This document shows, one piece after another, positions 43,241 through 51,562 of a stretch of DNA of 64,000 nucleotides. A model generated the notes under the pieces. That model was not told the origin of the DNA. It worked only from the letters and a program-made list of their open reading frames with translations, and made no database searches. Numbering within the stretch: position 1 is the stretch's first letter; each line of letters begins with the position of its first letter. Position numbers and translations under genes: made by a program. Source of the stretch: Priestia megaterium NBRC 15308 = ATCC 14581 (GTDB lineage Bacteria > Bacillota > Bacilli > Bacillales > Bacillaceae_H); contig NZ_CP009921.1 of NCBI RefSeq assembly GCF_000832985.1, positions 237,265-301,264 of the forward strand, written 5' to 3'.

Positions 43241-43429
43241 GTGGGATGGTCATTGCAGGGTTATAAGGGTGTTTTAAAACAGACTTTGATTATAGAGATA
43301 GAAAAGGCCCGGGAGAATATGATTCAAGTAGCACTAGAAGAAGGAATGACAAGTGACAACGCACTTCAAGTCAGCCAGTTTATTGATCAATTGTTAAATG
43401 AATTACATAAGATTAGATTAACAAAGTAA
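43241..43429 (+). CDS. Spo0E-like aspartyl-phosphate phosphatase, 62 aa
   Basis: GTG at 43241 is the longest start; TTG at 43253 fits GGGTGGGATGG upstream better, so the true N-terminus is uncertain. The core I-E-K-A-R-E-N-M-I-Q-V-A and L-Q-V-S-Q-F-I-D-Q-L-L-N-E follows the two-helix Spo0E pattern, where S-Q-(x)-(L/I)-D is the signature that inserts into the Spo0A~P active site. These small proteins dephosphorylate Spo0A~P and delay sporulation. A plasmid-borne copy could tune host sporulation. Followed by a terminator. Confidence 0.8.
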   Translation: MGWSLQGYKGVLKQTLIIEIEKARENMIQVALEEGMTSDNALQVSQFIDQLLNELHKIRLTK

Positions 43430-43453
43430 GTTTTGTCTTTCTTTATACATAAG

Positions 43454-43507
43454 AAGCTATCGCATTCTATTAGCATTGGCCTAGCATGAGAAAGCGATAG
43501 CTTTTTA
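43454..43507 (+). terminator. Terminator of the Spo0E-like gene
   Basis: AAGCTATCGC pairs with GCGATAGCTTTTT across a 30-nt loop. Confidence 0.6.
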
Positions 43508-43702
43508 GTAAGTGGTGATTAACTTACTAACCGACTTGTAAATTATAAATAATTTGGGTAATAAAGTAAAGTTATAATATGCTGGCACATATGTATAGAA
43601 GGCAGGCTTTTTATACGTGATTTCTTCATTCACCTCGAACTGAAATGTGGATAAATCAAAACTGTATAAAAACCTGCATAAAGAAGAAACAAGGCCTCAT
43701 CT

Positions 43703-43732
43703 AGAACCCTTCTCCCAACAGGGTTCTTTTTG
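43703..43732 (+). terminator. Terminator-like hairpin in a gene-free gap
   Basis: AGAACCCT pairs with AGGGTTCT, then TTTT. Nothing else is visible in 43508-43835. Confidence 0.5.
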
Positions 43733-43835
43733 GTATGTGTTCTGAAAAGAATGTTTATGTAAACTAGCTTTGTATATCGTATACATATAAAGAATAAAGA
43801 TTTAAGAATAAGTTTTCTAACGTTTTTTTCATCGG

Positions 43836-44201
43836 TTACCCTTCAACTTTTAGAATCTTGACCTCATTTTTCACCGAAAATGTGATGACCACAGGTCCTT
43901 CAGGCGGGTTGTGTGGACCTGTAAACGTGTCGTATTTCACTTTCACTACGAAATCATAGTTTGAGAATCCACCCGATACACGCTTCACACTCAAAATATC
44001 TGCATTCCACAAACTATAACTACGATCAGGGTATTTTGTTCGAATCGCTTTCTCCGCATAGGGATTTAACAACATTAAAAAGGCATCATAGAAATCCGTG
44101 TGCTTCTGTTTAATGGACGGTTGAGGAGCAGCTTCTGTATAACTGACCATTCCTCCTGTTAACCATAGGAAAAGAACTGTGGCAGCCATTAATCGTTTCA
44201 T
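43836..44201 (-). CDS. Secreted DUF3888-like protein, 121 aa
   Basis: ATG at 44201 behind AGAGGAGGAT. Signal peptide of about 24 residues (cleavage near E-A-A). The mature part has D-A-F-L-M-L-L-N-P-Y-A-E-K-A-I near its start and Y-D-T-F-T-G-P-H-N-P-P-E-G, the G-P-H-N-(S/P)-P motif shared with the DUF3888-like protein at 5930-6358. The two are homologous but not recent duplicates. Function of the family is unknown. Monocistronic. Confidence 0.8.
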   Translation of the reverse strand: MKRLMAATVLFLWLTGGMVSYTEAAPQPSIKQKHTDFYDAFLMLLNPYAEKAIRTKYPDRSYSLWNADILSVKRVSGGFSNYDFVVKVKYDTFTGPHNPPEGPVVITFSVKNEVKILKVEG

Positions 44202-44328
44202 TAGTTATCCTCCTCTAAGTGCTTGTTTCAGCTAGTTTTCCCTTGAAAATATGGACGATACGTAACTTTAAAAAATGAGTTAAGAGTCTAGGTTTTATGT
44301 GACATAGCATGATAAAGGGCAAACTAAA

Positions 44329-44366
44329 AAAGAAGAAGGCTATTTATATAGTCTCCTTCTTTTGTT
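44329..44366. terminator. Terminator-like hairpin
   Basis: AAAAGAAGAAGG and CCTTCTTTT around an imperfect stem, upstream of the gene at 44449. Confidence 0.5.
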
Positions 44367-44448
44367 TCTATAACTGTGATTATGGTAACTAAGTTTTCTA
44401 CCTAAACTATTACTTTAATGTTATTTTTAGTAATAGGGAGAGTGGGAT

Positions 44449-44691
44449 ATGAATTTAAAAAAGAGCCAGTCTTATATCGATTTGACAATAAAAAATTGGG
44501 ATAACACAGAGTTTGGCAGTAAGTTATGGGAAATGTGTGAAGCAGCTAGAGAATATGGAAATGATCAAGTTGAAGTCCATCAAGTAGTCAATTTAGGGAA
44601 ACGTAAAGGAGAATGGCATTACTTGATTATCTTAAATATCAGTCAAGATTTAGATAATTTAGGAGAACTTATAGAAAGTAATTATAGGTAA
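44449..44691 (+). CDS. Hypothetical protein, 80 aa
   Basis: ATG at 44449 behind AGGGAGAGTGGGA. Small soluble alpha/beta protein; the C-terminal half has a strand pair (E-V-H-Q-V-V-N-L-G-K-R-K-G-E-W-H-Y-L-I-I). No family recognised. Monocistronic, convergent with the VOC gene. Confidence 0.55.
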   Translation: MNLKKSQSYIDLTIKNWDNTEFGSKLWEMCEAAREYGNDQVEVHQVVNLGKRKGEWHYLIILNISQDLDNLGELIESNYR

Positions 44692-44769
44692 TCAAAGCCC
44701 CATTTTTCTATGTTGTAGGATAATGGGAGTTTGGTTCCTGTAATACGTTTTATGTTAACTAAAAAAGCC

Positions 44770-44799
44770 AAAAATCCACTGACTAGGCCAGTGGATTTT
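44770..44799 (-). terminator. Terminator of the VOC gene
   Basis: AAAATCCACTG pairs with CAGTGGATTTT, overlapping the last codons of the gene. Confidence 0.7.
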
Positions 44800-45193
44800 C
44801 GGCGATAACTACTACTCTTTCTACTAATTGTAACAGTTCATCACTGGGGCCGCGGAACAAAATCATACGTCCCCCTTCTAACGTCGGTTGGGGTTCAGGA
44901 GATAAAAATTCAATTCCTTTTTTCTTATAGTGGTTTATTGCTTCGTTCATATTCTCTACTGTAAAAGCAAGATGATTAACAATTCCACTTTTATTATAGT
45001 CGCTCATAGGATTAATATCTCGAATTAGTTCAATTTCTACACTTGGCTGTTCGTCCAAAAACAAAAATGCCATCTCTTTTGTTTTTGAAGACCCTCGAAG
45101 ACGAACCTTGAAGTCAAACATATCCGAGTAATATTCAATGGCCTGATCCATATCCTTAACAATTATAGCTACATGTTCCACTTTTTTTATCAT
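44783..45193 (-). CDS. VOC (glyoxalase/bleomycin-resistance) family metalloprotein
   Basis: 136 residues with the beta-alpha-beta-beta-beta repeat of the vicinal oxygen chelate fold. Likely metal ligands are H7 in V-E-H-V-A-I-I-V, Glu in V-E-I-E-L-I near 53, His in V-N-H-L-A-F-T-V near 74, and Glu near 122 in D-E-L-L-Q-L-V-E. The pattern is close to methylmalonyl-CoA epimerase and lactoylglutathione lyase-like proteins, but the substrate is unclear. Monocistronic. Confidence 0.85.
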   Translation of the reverse strand: MIKKVEHVAIIVKDMDQAIEYYSDMFDFKVRLRGSSKTKEMAFLFLDEQPSVEIELIRDINPMSDYNKSGIVNHLAFTVENMNEAINHYKKKGIEFLSPEPQPTLEGGRMILFRGPSDELLQLVERVVVIAENPLA

Positions 45194-45358
45194 TTATATT
45201 CTTCCTCTCCATAAAAAATAACGTTACTTAAAACGCTGGTTCATCTAGTGATCGTCTATGTACTGCAAAATTAATGTAACTATTATTATTTCACTATTTT
45301 TTTCCACCTGTAAGGATATAACGTGTAGGGATTAGCGCATTGCAGTACTCATTAACAA

Positions 45359-45389
45359 AAGAGGTAAGATTATTTTAACCTTACCTCTT
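45359..45389 (-). terminator. Terminator of the MFS gene
   Basis: AAGAGGTAAG pairs with CTTACCTCTT, followed by TTTGTT on the minus strand. Confidence 0.75.
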
Positions 45390-45402
45390 AGAACTGGATC
45401 GC

Positions 45403-46806
45403 TTATGGCGCAATATCTTCTAACACCTTCTCACGTGTCTCAATCATCTTAAATGCCATGAATGCACCTACTGCAGCTACACAAGCGAATAGAACAAAAA
45501 CAGAACCAATACCTTTAGCGCCTAATACAAAGCCGAGTATCGTAGGAGCAATGGCTGAAGCTAGTCGCAACCATGCTGTCGAAAACGCGATTCCAAGTAC
45601 TCTCATACGTGTTGGGTAAATTTCTGGCGTATAGAGATAGAGAAGAACCGTAATTGTTCCCATGACGCCGTATGCTGCTGAACCTAAATACATAACACTT
45701 TCAGCAGATTTTGCACCGTTAAACCAAAGCGTTGTTAAAAGTAACCCTACAACTAGAAAAGCGATAGTTGCCCACCTTTTACGTCCAACTCTATCAATAA
45801 GTAACGCGCAAGCAAACACAGCTACTGTTTGAATGACATTCGTTAGTGACGCTGCATGTAGAGATTCTTCTAATGGAAGGTTATAAACTGTTTTGTATAA
45901 ACTTGGAAGCCAGTTATTAAGTCCGTTCGCAACAAAGTAGGAAGAAAACCAAAGAGTCCAAACAATTAGCGTTCTACTGCGGTAAAAAGGGGAAAATAAT
46001 TCTTTCCAATCTCCTTTTACTACAGCTTGAGGTGCACTAATTTTTGCCTCTATACGTTTATCCGTACTCGATTCAATTTCTTCAATTACTCGTTCTGCTT
46101 CATCGAATCTGCCCTTTGAAATTAACCAACGAGGAGATTCGCGCAATTTAAAGAAGAATAAAAAGACAATTAATCCACCAATTCCACCGATTAAAAACAT
46201 CCATTTCCATCCAAAACTAGGTACAACTAAAGCGCCAATCTGCGCAGATATCATTAACCCAAGAGGGAAGATCATTTCATATAGCATAAAAAAACGTCCG
46301 CGTCCTTGTGCAACTGAAAGTTCATTTATATAAGCTGCAGCAACAGGAACTTCACCACCTACTCCGATGCCTTGCACAAAACGCAGCCATAATAGGGCAT
46401 GAAAATTCCCCGCAAACGCACAAGCAATACTCATTCCTGACATTAAAAAGATGGTCCATTTAGCACTATAAACACGTCCAAATCGTTCAGCTAACCAACC
46501 AAAAAAGATAGCTCCAATCGCTTGTCCAAGATATCCAGAACCGATAAGAATACCGATTTGACCAGGAGTTAAATTCCATATTCCAATTAATACAGGCAAA
46601 ACGAATGCTAGAGATAATGCATCAAAAGCATCAAAAAATGTGGCTGAACCCATGATGACACGTGGTTTAATATGCCAACGTGAAAAGGGAACGCTCTCTA
46701 TACGTGTAAGCAGTTCAGTAGCACGGTTAGACAAACCAATTTCTTCGTGATCATAGTTGATAGTCTTAGTGGGTTCTGAAGAATTTCTGTTTAATTCTGT
46801 ATTCAT
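45403..46806 (-). CDS. MFS transporter (sugar/aromatic acid porter type)
   Basis: 467 residues with twelve helices. The ATG at 46806 is chosen because AAGGAGG lies 8-10 nt upstream, inside the codons of a longer frame starting at 46851. Family marks are G-W-L-A-E-R-F-G-R near residue 105 (loop 2-3), R-F-V-Q-G-I-G-V-G-G-E near 150, and P-E-I-Y-P-T-R-M-R near 395. The closest general type is the metabolite:H+ symporter group that imports sugars or organic acids. It follows a lacI-type regulator and a DapA-family aldolase on the same strand and probably imports their substrate. Confidence 0.88.
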   Translation of the reverse strand: MNTELNRNSSEPTKTINYDHEEIGLSNRATELLTRIESVPFSRWHIKPRVIMGSATFFDAFDALSLAFVLPVLIGIWNLTPGQIGILIGSGYLGQAIGAIFFGWLAERFGRVYSAKWTIFLMSGMSIACAFAGNFHALLWLRFVQGIGVGGEVPVAAAYINELSVAQGRGRFFMLYEMIFPLGLMISAQIGALVVPSFGWKWMFLIGGIGGLIVFLFFFKLRESPRWLISKGRFDEAERVIEEIESSTDKRIEAKISAPQAVVKGDWKELFSPFYRSRTLIVWTLWFSSYFVANGLNNWLPSLYKTVYNLPLEESLHAASLTNVIQTVAVFACALLIDRVGRKRWATIAFLVVGLLLTTLWFNGAKSAESVMYLGSAAYGVMGTITVLLYLYTPEIYPTRMRVLGIAFSTAWLRLASAIAPTILGFVLGAKGIGSVFVLFACVAAVGAFMAFKMIETREKVLEDIAP

Positions 46807-46942
46807 ACATAAATCCTCCTTAGTAGCCATTCCCTCTAATCGCAATGACAATGATCCTAAGATGTATAAAACAATACTTAATTAAAGTGGAAATATAAGA
46901 TTTTAATAAAATGAAAAGGTTTACAACAAAAGACAACAACTA

Positions 46943-46971
46943 GTAGACTCTAAAATCTTTTTAGAGCCTAC
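46943..46971 (-). terminator. Hairpin between lacI-type gene and MFS gene
   Basis: GTAGACTCTAAAA with TTTTAGAGCCTAC, one mismatch, without a T run. It may attenuate readthrough or stabilise the upstream message. Confidence 0.45.
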
Positions 46972-46980
46972 GTATGAATG

Positions 46981-47991
46981 TTAGTTATGTTTTTTTGGCC
47001 TATCGGTTGTGGACCTATCGACATATTCCATCGTGAATACGACGTCTTTCTTTCGAATTTGTTTCCCTTCTAACATACTCGTCAGGATCGAGGTTGCTTT
47101 TTGTCCAATACCTAGTAAATCCACATGAACCGTAGATAACGCAGGAGTTATAAAGTCTGAAATCGGAACATCATCAGCTCCCACAACGGATAAGTCTTCA
47201 GGTACTGATAAGCCAATCATATCAGCTGCTTTAATAACGCCGATGGCTAAATAATCAGATGAGCAAACGATGCCTGTAATGTCTCTATGTTTTTTTAGAA
47301 ACGTAGCTACTTCTGTTGTAGCTTTTAGAGCATCAAATTCAGCAATTTCAAAAACATTTTCAGCAGAATAATTTAAACCTAATTCATCCATTTTCTCTTT
47401 GTAGCCGTTCAAACACTTGACACTATGCATGGAACTCATCGGTCCATTTACAATCCCAATATTTCGGTGCCCTAGCTCATAGAGAGCATTCACTGCTTGT
47501 TTGATACCATCTTCATCATCCGGTCGTACACAAGGGAAAGGGGATCCTTCTAAATAGCTACCTACTACGACAATCGGTAATCGAATACTCTCTAACCATT
47601 CTAAGCTTAATTCCTCATTTCTAGGTGCAAAAAGGATAACACCATCTACGGCTTGAGTTTCAAGCAGCCGTTTCTGTTGGGAAGAGGTAAACGACATCAT
47701 CATATTATAGTCCGTCTGGTCAATTCCTTTTGCTATTCCTTCTAATACTGTTGAAAAGAACGGGTTATTTAAAATAAACGATCCCCTTGGAACTACAACT
47801 GCAATATTTCCTGTATTTTGTTTAACAAGTCCTCTTGCTCCTAAATTAGGACGATAATCTAATTCTTCCATTACTTTGCGAATTCGTTCTGCCGTTTTCG
47901 CACCAACACCAGGTTTATTTGTCAATACTCGTGAGACAGAAGCTGTTGAAACACCAGCTTTAAGTGCCACGTCCTTGATACTTACACTCAT
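46981..47991 (-). CDS. LacI family transcriptional regulator
   Basis: 336 residues. HTH at residues 3-50 (I-K-D-V-A-L-K-A-G-V-S-T-A-S-V-S-R-V-L), hinge helix near 50-58, then a periplasmic-binding-protein-like domain (I-G-I-V-N-G-P near 180, S-D-Y-L-A-I-G-V-I near 246, V-V-G-A-D-D-V-P near 274). ATG at 47991 lies behind GGAGGTAT. It lies between the DapA-family gene and the MFS gene, all on the minus strand, and most likely represses this group via the palindrome at 49219-49234. Confidence 0.93.
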   Translation of the reverse strand: MSVSIKDVALKAGVSTASVSRVLTNKPGVGAKTAERIRKVMEELDYRPNLGARGLVKQNTGNIAVVVPRGSFILNNPFFSTVLEGIAKGIDQTDYNMMMSFTSSQQKRLLETQAVDGVILFAPRNEELSLEWLESIRLPIVVVGSYLEGSPFPCVRPDDEDGIKQAVNALYELGHRNIGIVNGPMSSMHSVKCLNGYKEKMDELGLNYSAENVFEIAEFDALKATTEVATFLKKHRDITGIVCSSDYLAIGVIKAADMIGLSVPEDLSVVGADDVPISDFITPALSTVHVDLLGIGQKATSILTSMLEGKQIRKKDVVFTMEYVDRSTTDRPKKHN

Positions 47992-48057
47992 AGTACATAC
48001 CTCCGTGGGTCAAGTATATCTATCTATTATAAACGAGTCCCACCTAAATACTAAAGA

Positions 48058-48085
48058 GTAGTGGTTGCAAGATTGCCCCCACTAC
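48058..48085 (-). terminator. Hairpin after the DapA-family gene
   Basis: GTAGTGG with CCACTAC, no T run; a possible weak terminator or processing site. Confidence 0.4.
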
Positions 48086-48097
48086 CTACAACATTTA

Positions 48098-49045
48098 TTA
48101 CGCTTTCACTTCATCTTTTAGTAATCCTACTTTTAGTAGTCCTTGACGAATCTCTTCTACCTCTTCTTCTTTTAAAGGTAATACTGGACGTCTTGCTAAT
48201 GAACTACTAATTAATCCACGTTGATACATTGCTTCCTTCATACGTAAATGAGAGGTAGAAGAAGGCTCATCCATTTTATATACAGCTTGCTTTAATTCAA
48301 AGATACGATCATACACGGCATTAGCAGCCGTTAGATCTTGATCTTTCACACATTTCACTAGTTCTGCAATTAAATCCGGTACAAAACAACCAAATCCAAC
48401 TAATGCACCGTCAATTCCTTGAACTAAAGTAGGTAACAAGTATTCATCATGACATGTTAAGAGTGAAACATCAGGCGCATTCTTTTTTAGTGCTCGAATA
48501 TCTACTTCATATTGTGCAATATCTCGTTGTCCAACTTTGATAGACACAACGTTTGGAATAGCAGCCATTTCTAATAATTGGCTAGTTGTATACGATGTTT
48601 TCGTCCAAGTTGGATATTGGTGAACAACGATTGAGATATTAATAGCTTCTGCCACGTCTTTAAAAAACTGTACTGGTGATTCTTCTTGCATCCCGAATCG
48701 TAGCCAAGAATGTGGAGGCATAAGGAGGATTCCACTCCCTCCAGCTTTTTCTACCGCTTGCGCATGTTGGATAGCCTCGATTGTTCCTTCTGCAGAAACA
48801 CCAGAGATAACAGGAATGCGACCTTTTAATTCGTCAGCTGCAATTCGTACGGCCTCTGCACGTTCTTCAGGCAATAAAGTCATAATTTCCCCTGTATGAC
48901 CATTTACTACAATTCCATTAACACCTTCATGACCTGCGACCCAGCGAACTAAAGAACGAAAGCCCTCTTCATCAATTGAATAATCGTCCTTAAACGGAAT
49001 AAGAACTGCTGGAAATACGCCACTCCATTTTACTTTGTTTTTCAT
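48098..49045 (-). CDS. DapA-family (dihydrodipicolinate synthase/NAL superfamily) aldolase or dehydratase
   Basis: 315 residues from the ATG at 49045, preceded by AAGGGGAT; a TTG at 49066 is less likely. (beta/alpha)8 barrel with N-G-H-T-G-E-I near residue 48 (the family G-x-x-G-E), V-V-H-Q-Y-P near 140 (catalytic Tyr) and V-S-I-K-V-G-Q near 165 (Schiff-base Lys). Context with a LacI regulator and MFS porter points to catabolism of a sugar acid or related compound rather than lysine synthesis. The exact substrate cannot be read from sequence. First gene of the group, downstream of two LacI-type operators. Confidence 0.85.
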   Translation of the reverse strand: MKNKVKWSGVFPAVLIPFKDDYSIDEEGFRSLVRWVAGHEGVNGIVVNGHTGEIMTLLPEERAEAVRIAADELKGRIPVISGVSAEGTIEAIQHAQAVEKAGGSGILLMPPHSWLRFGMQEESPVQFFKDVAEAINISIVVHQYPTWTKTSYTTSQLLEMAAIPNVVSIKVGQRDIAQYEVDIRALKKNAPDVSLLTCHDEYLLPTLVQGIDGALVGFGCFVPDLIAELVKCVKDQDLTAANAVYDRIFELKQAVYKMDEPSSTSHLRMKEAMYQRGLISSSLARRPVLPLKEEEVEEIRQGLLKVGLLKDEVKA

Positions 49046-49079
49046 TAAAAACATCCCCTTTTTCAATTTTTAATTTATA

Positions 49080-49091
49080 GTAATCGTTTAC
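49080..49091. promoter_or_regulatory. Imperfect LacI-type operator
   Basis: GTAATCGTTTAC differs from the core GTAAACGTTTAC of the perfect palindrome at 49219 by one base. 35 bp upstream of the DapA-family start. Confidence 0.5.
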
Positions 49092-49218
49092 GTAAATAAT
49101 CATAAAATGAAAACGCTTGATTGTCAATATTATTTTTATTTTCTGACAAAATAAATTAAAAAACTCCCTTTTAACGCTTTTTATTGCAGTTAAAACTATA
49201 AAAAACACCAGAAATATA

Positions 49219-49234
49219 AAGTAAACGTTTACTT
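49219..49234. promoter_or_regulatory. Perfect LacI-type operator palindrome
   Basis: AAGTAAACGTTTACTT, a 16-bp perfect palindrome with the central CG typical of LacI/CcpA-family sites, 174 bp upstream of the DapA-family gene. Confidence 0.75.
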
Positions 49235-49355
49235 ATTTTTAGTCGTAATTTTAAGCTTTTATTTTTAATAATTAACTTTAAAATTGGATTTTAAGGTTAA
49301 TACCTTACTGTTAGTTTTGGAAGATGTGCATCTTGAAAACTATTTATATAAAAAG

Positions 49356-49387
49356 AAACCTTTGCCCTATATAGGCAAAGGTTTTTC
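49356..49387 (+). terminator. Terminator in a gene-free stretch
   Basis: AAACCTTTGCC pairs with GGCAAAGGTTTTT. No gene is seen in 49235-49767, so this may end a short untranslated RNA or be left from a lost gene. Confidence 0.6.
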
Positions 49388-49767
49388 AAATTTATTGGAA
49401 TAGGGGGAATACGTTATTAGTCTGGCCAGATTTATAGATTCATATACATATATCTTTAAAAATAAATCTGATGATTAACTCTGTTATCAGAAAATAACTT
49501 TATATCCGTTTTGTTATCCATCATTACTCAACCTTATCGATAAAAACAAACAAATTTCTCAGGGAATCTTACACGAAATGACTAGAGAACATTGCTACTT
49601 TTTGGTTAACCACTATATGGAAAAATTAATTAGACAGGCAGGTCTTCAAAGAATCCGTCTTTTTATTTAACTATAACTCAATATTTAAAGAAGGGTTTAT
49701 TTTATTGTTATTGAATCTATACAGGACGGTTTATTTCAAATCTCAATTGCAGAGAGGGGAAATGATA

Positions 49768-50100
49768 ATGGCCATTGGAAGAGAACGAGCTGCAAGGAGT
49801 ATTTTGGGTCAATCAGGATTGAGGAATAGAAATCCAGACAACGCTACGTTTGATGAAAAAGAAACAAAACCTCGTGCCTCAAATTTTGAAAAAGTTCCGA
49901 CTCCTCGTGAGGGTTCTACTCGAACAGCAAGGATGGCAGAAGAATATAGGGCTGAATATAAAAGGGTAAAAAGAAGAGAGCAATTTTTGCAAGATACAAT
50001 AGATTTATTAAGTGATTGTAATAACAAGGAATCTGTTGAAGAGTTAAAGGAATTAATTAATTTAGCAAAAGAACGATTAATTATGTATAAAGGTAAATAG
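49768..50100 (+). CDS. Hypothetical charged protein, 110 aa
   Basis: ATG at 49768 has AGAGGGGA at 8 nt; the ATG at 49762 is too close and upstream starts lack a site. The N-terminal half is basic and disordered-looking (R-E-R-A-A-R-S-I-L, P-R-E-G-S-T-R-T-A-R), and the C-terminal half is a helical hairpin (Y-K-R-V-K-R-R-E-Q-F-L-Q-D-T-I, then E-E-L-K-E-L-I-N-L-A-K). No family recognised. DNA or RNA binding is possible. Confidence 0.55.
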   Translation: MAIGRERAARSILGQSGLRNRNPDNATFDEKETKPRASNFEKVPTPREGSTRTARMAEEYRAEYKRVKRREQFLQDTIDLLSDCNNKESVEELKELINLAKERLIMYKGK

Positions 50101-50412
50101 AATTTATTCCTTTTTCTATTAAAGAAGTAGTATAATATGGATACGTTCACATTCACATTTGTGTGAGTGCATTTTTGCTAGGAGAGAGCAGCCAGTATAT
50201 GATGGTTGCTCTTTTCGTATTTGTAAGAAGATGTGACTATATAAAAGATTGGTTTAGAGTATTCACTCTCAGAAATGAATCAAAGAGAGAAATTAGAAGT
50301 GAGGAATAGCGCTCTTTGCAAAGTGCAATGAAGAAGCTAGGTATAATGGAGTCAGATATTTTTCAAATACAAATGGTGGAGGTAGATACCAATTAGGTAA
50401 TGGAATCGGAAT
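50101..50412. other. Intergenic stretch
   Basis: Only the terminator at 50185-50216 and unrecognised sequence. Confidence 0.35.
50185..50216 (+). terminator. Terminator
   Basis: AGAGCAGCC with GGTTGCTCT, one wobble pair, followed by TTTTC. Confidence 0.6.
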
Positions 50413-50456
50413 TCTTTAGATACTATGTAGCTACTGCAGTAAGCTTTCCTATCCAC
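50413..50456 (-). repeat. 44-bp dispersed repeat, copy B (inverted)
   Basis: Inverse of 40569-40612 with four differences. Confidence 0.7.
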
Positions 50457-50465
50457 TCCAAATAT

Positions 50466-50502
50466 AAAAAAGAAGCCACCCCTTGGTAACTTCTTTTTTA
50501 TT
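50466..50502 (-). terminator. Terminator-like hairpin
   Basis: AAAAAAGAAG with CTTCTTTTTT around a G/C-containing loop. Confidence 0.55.
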
Positions 50503-50743
50503 CTAATATGCGTGTGTAATCAATATTATAAGGAATAGCACGGACCAAGCAGTCCCAAAAACCATAAATGAGACTCGCATAAGTTTCTCGGCTGAAACTT
50601 TCAATGATTTTCCAATAATATTGAAGAAGAGTTTAAGTACCTATATGTCAGGGGGCGAACTAATTTCATCATATGGACGCTTCCACCCGGCATACATAAT
50701 AAAAGCACTCCCGAAATCATGAAAAAATGATAACAACTGCCAT
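50503..50743 (-). pseudogene. Decayed small membrane protein gene
   Basis: From the ATG at 50743 the protein reads M-A-V-V-I-I-F. One extra T in a T6 run shifts the frame, after which F-H-D-F-G-S-A-F-I-M-Y-A-G-W-K-R-P and, past an in-frame TAG, V-S-F-M-V-F-G-T-A-W-S-V-L-F-L follow to TAG 50505-50503. One frameshift plus one stop; family unknown. Confidence 0.5.
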
Positions 50744-50836
50744 TAAAGTCCTGCTTTCTTTTATAGTCTAAATACCAACTTACATACTATATATGTAAGG
50801 ACTCTCTTATTCAAAAATGAACCTTATAGTTTAAGT

Positions 50837-51448
50837 TTATTTCTCCACTTTATAAACAGGAAAATTTAATTTTAATAAAACTGATAAGACTCTAGAGGTA
50901 AAAGTAACGAAAAGGCAAATGTATAAAGCGAAAGGGTGAGGGATTTTATCATACGTAAAAATAAGACTAACGGACCCCAAAATTGATGCTATCGCATAAA
51001 TTTCCTTTTTAAATACATAAGGTATTTCTTTTGCGAATATATCTCTTAAAACACCCCCACCGATTCCTGTTATAAGGCCCATAGCAATAATAACAAAGGA
51101 ATCGTTTCCGTGATACACCATTACTGTATTTGAACCAACAGCTGTAAATACACCTAATCCTATAGCATCAGAAACTATAATCATATTTTTTATTGTAGAT
51201 ACTTTATTGTAAAAACACCATGTTAATAGTCCAGCGATTAGACTAACAAAAAAATAACTAGGCTTAATGAAAGCAACAGGTGGTATATTACCTATCAGTA
51301 AATCTCGGATAATTCCTCCACCTAAAGAAGCAGTGACACCTAAACAAATAACTCCAAACAAATCTAGTTGCTTTTTAATGCCTATTAATACTCCAGAGAC
51401 ACCAGCAGCTATAATACCGAGGTAGACAAAGATTTCTATTAAAAGCAT
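50837..51448 (-). CDS. TRIC-type (UPF0126) cation channel protein
   Basis: 203 residues, the normal size. Two homologous three-helix repeats, each with a glycine-rich G-G-G-I-I-R-D (near residue 44) and G-G-G-V-L-R-D (near 130), then a seventh helix. This is the prokaryotic trimeric intracellular cation channel family, which conducts K+ or Na+ in structural studies; the physiological role in bacteria is unsettled. ATG at 51448 behind AGAGGAAA. Monocistronic. Confidence 0.9.
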   Translation of the reverse strand: MLLIEIFVYLGIIAAGVSGVLIGIKKQLDLFGVICLGVTASLGGGIIRDLLIGNIPPVAFIKPSYFFVSLIAGLLTWCFYNKVSTIKNMIIVSDAIGLGVFTAVGSNTVMVYHGNDSFVIIAMGLITGIGGGVLRDIFAKEIPYVFKKEIYAIASILGSVSLIFTYDKIPHPFALYICLFVTFTSRVLSVLLKLNFPVYKVEK

Positions 51449-51520
51449 TTTAAAAGTTTCCTCTTTTCACATTATAATTATCACAAAATTATTTAGTAGA
51501 TAACCCTATTAAAAAACAAT

Positions 51521-51558
51521 ATTAAGTCCTTACCAAACTCTCTGGTAAGGACTTAATT
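51521..51558. terminator. Terminator of the GreA-like gene
   Basis: TTAAGTCCTTACCA pairs with TGGTAAGGACTTAA, then TTTT. Confidence 0.8.
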
Positions 51559-51562
51559 TTAT

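Noticed and set aside
49108..49121. A CcpA cre-like site, TGAAAACGCTTGAT
   Set aside because: The right half departs from the consensus (no CA end); it may be chance next to real LacI-type sites.
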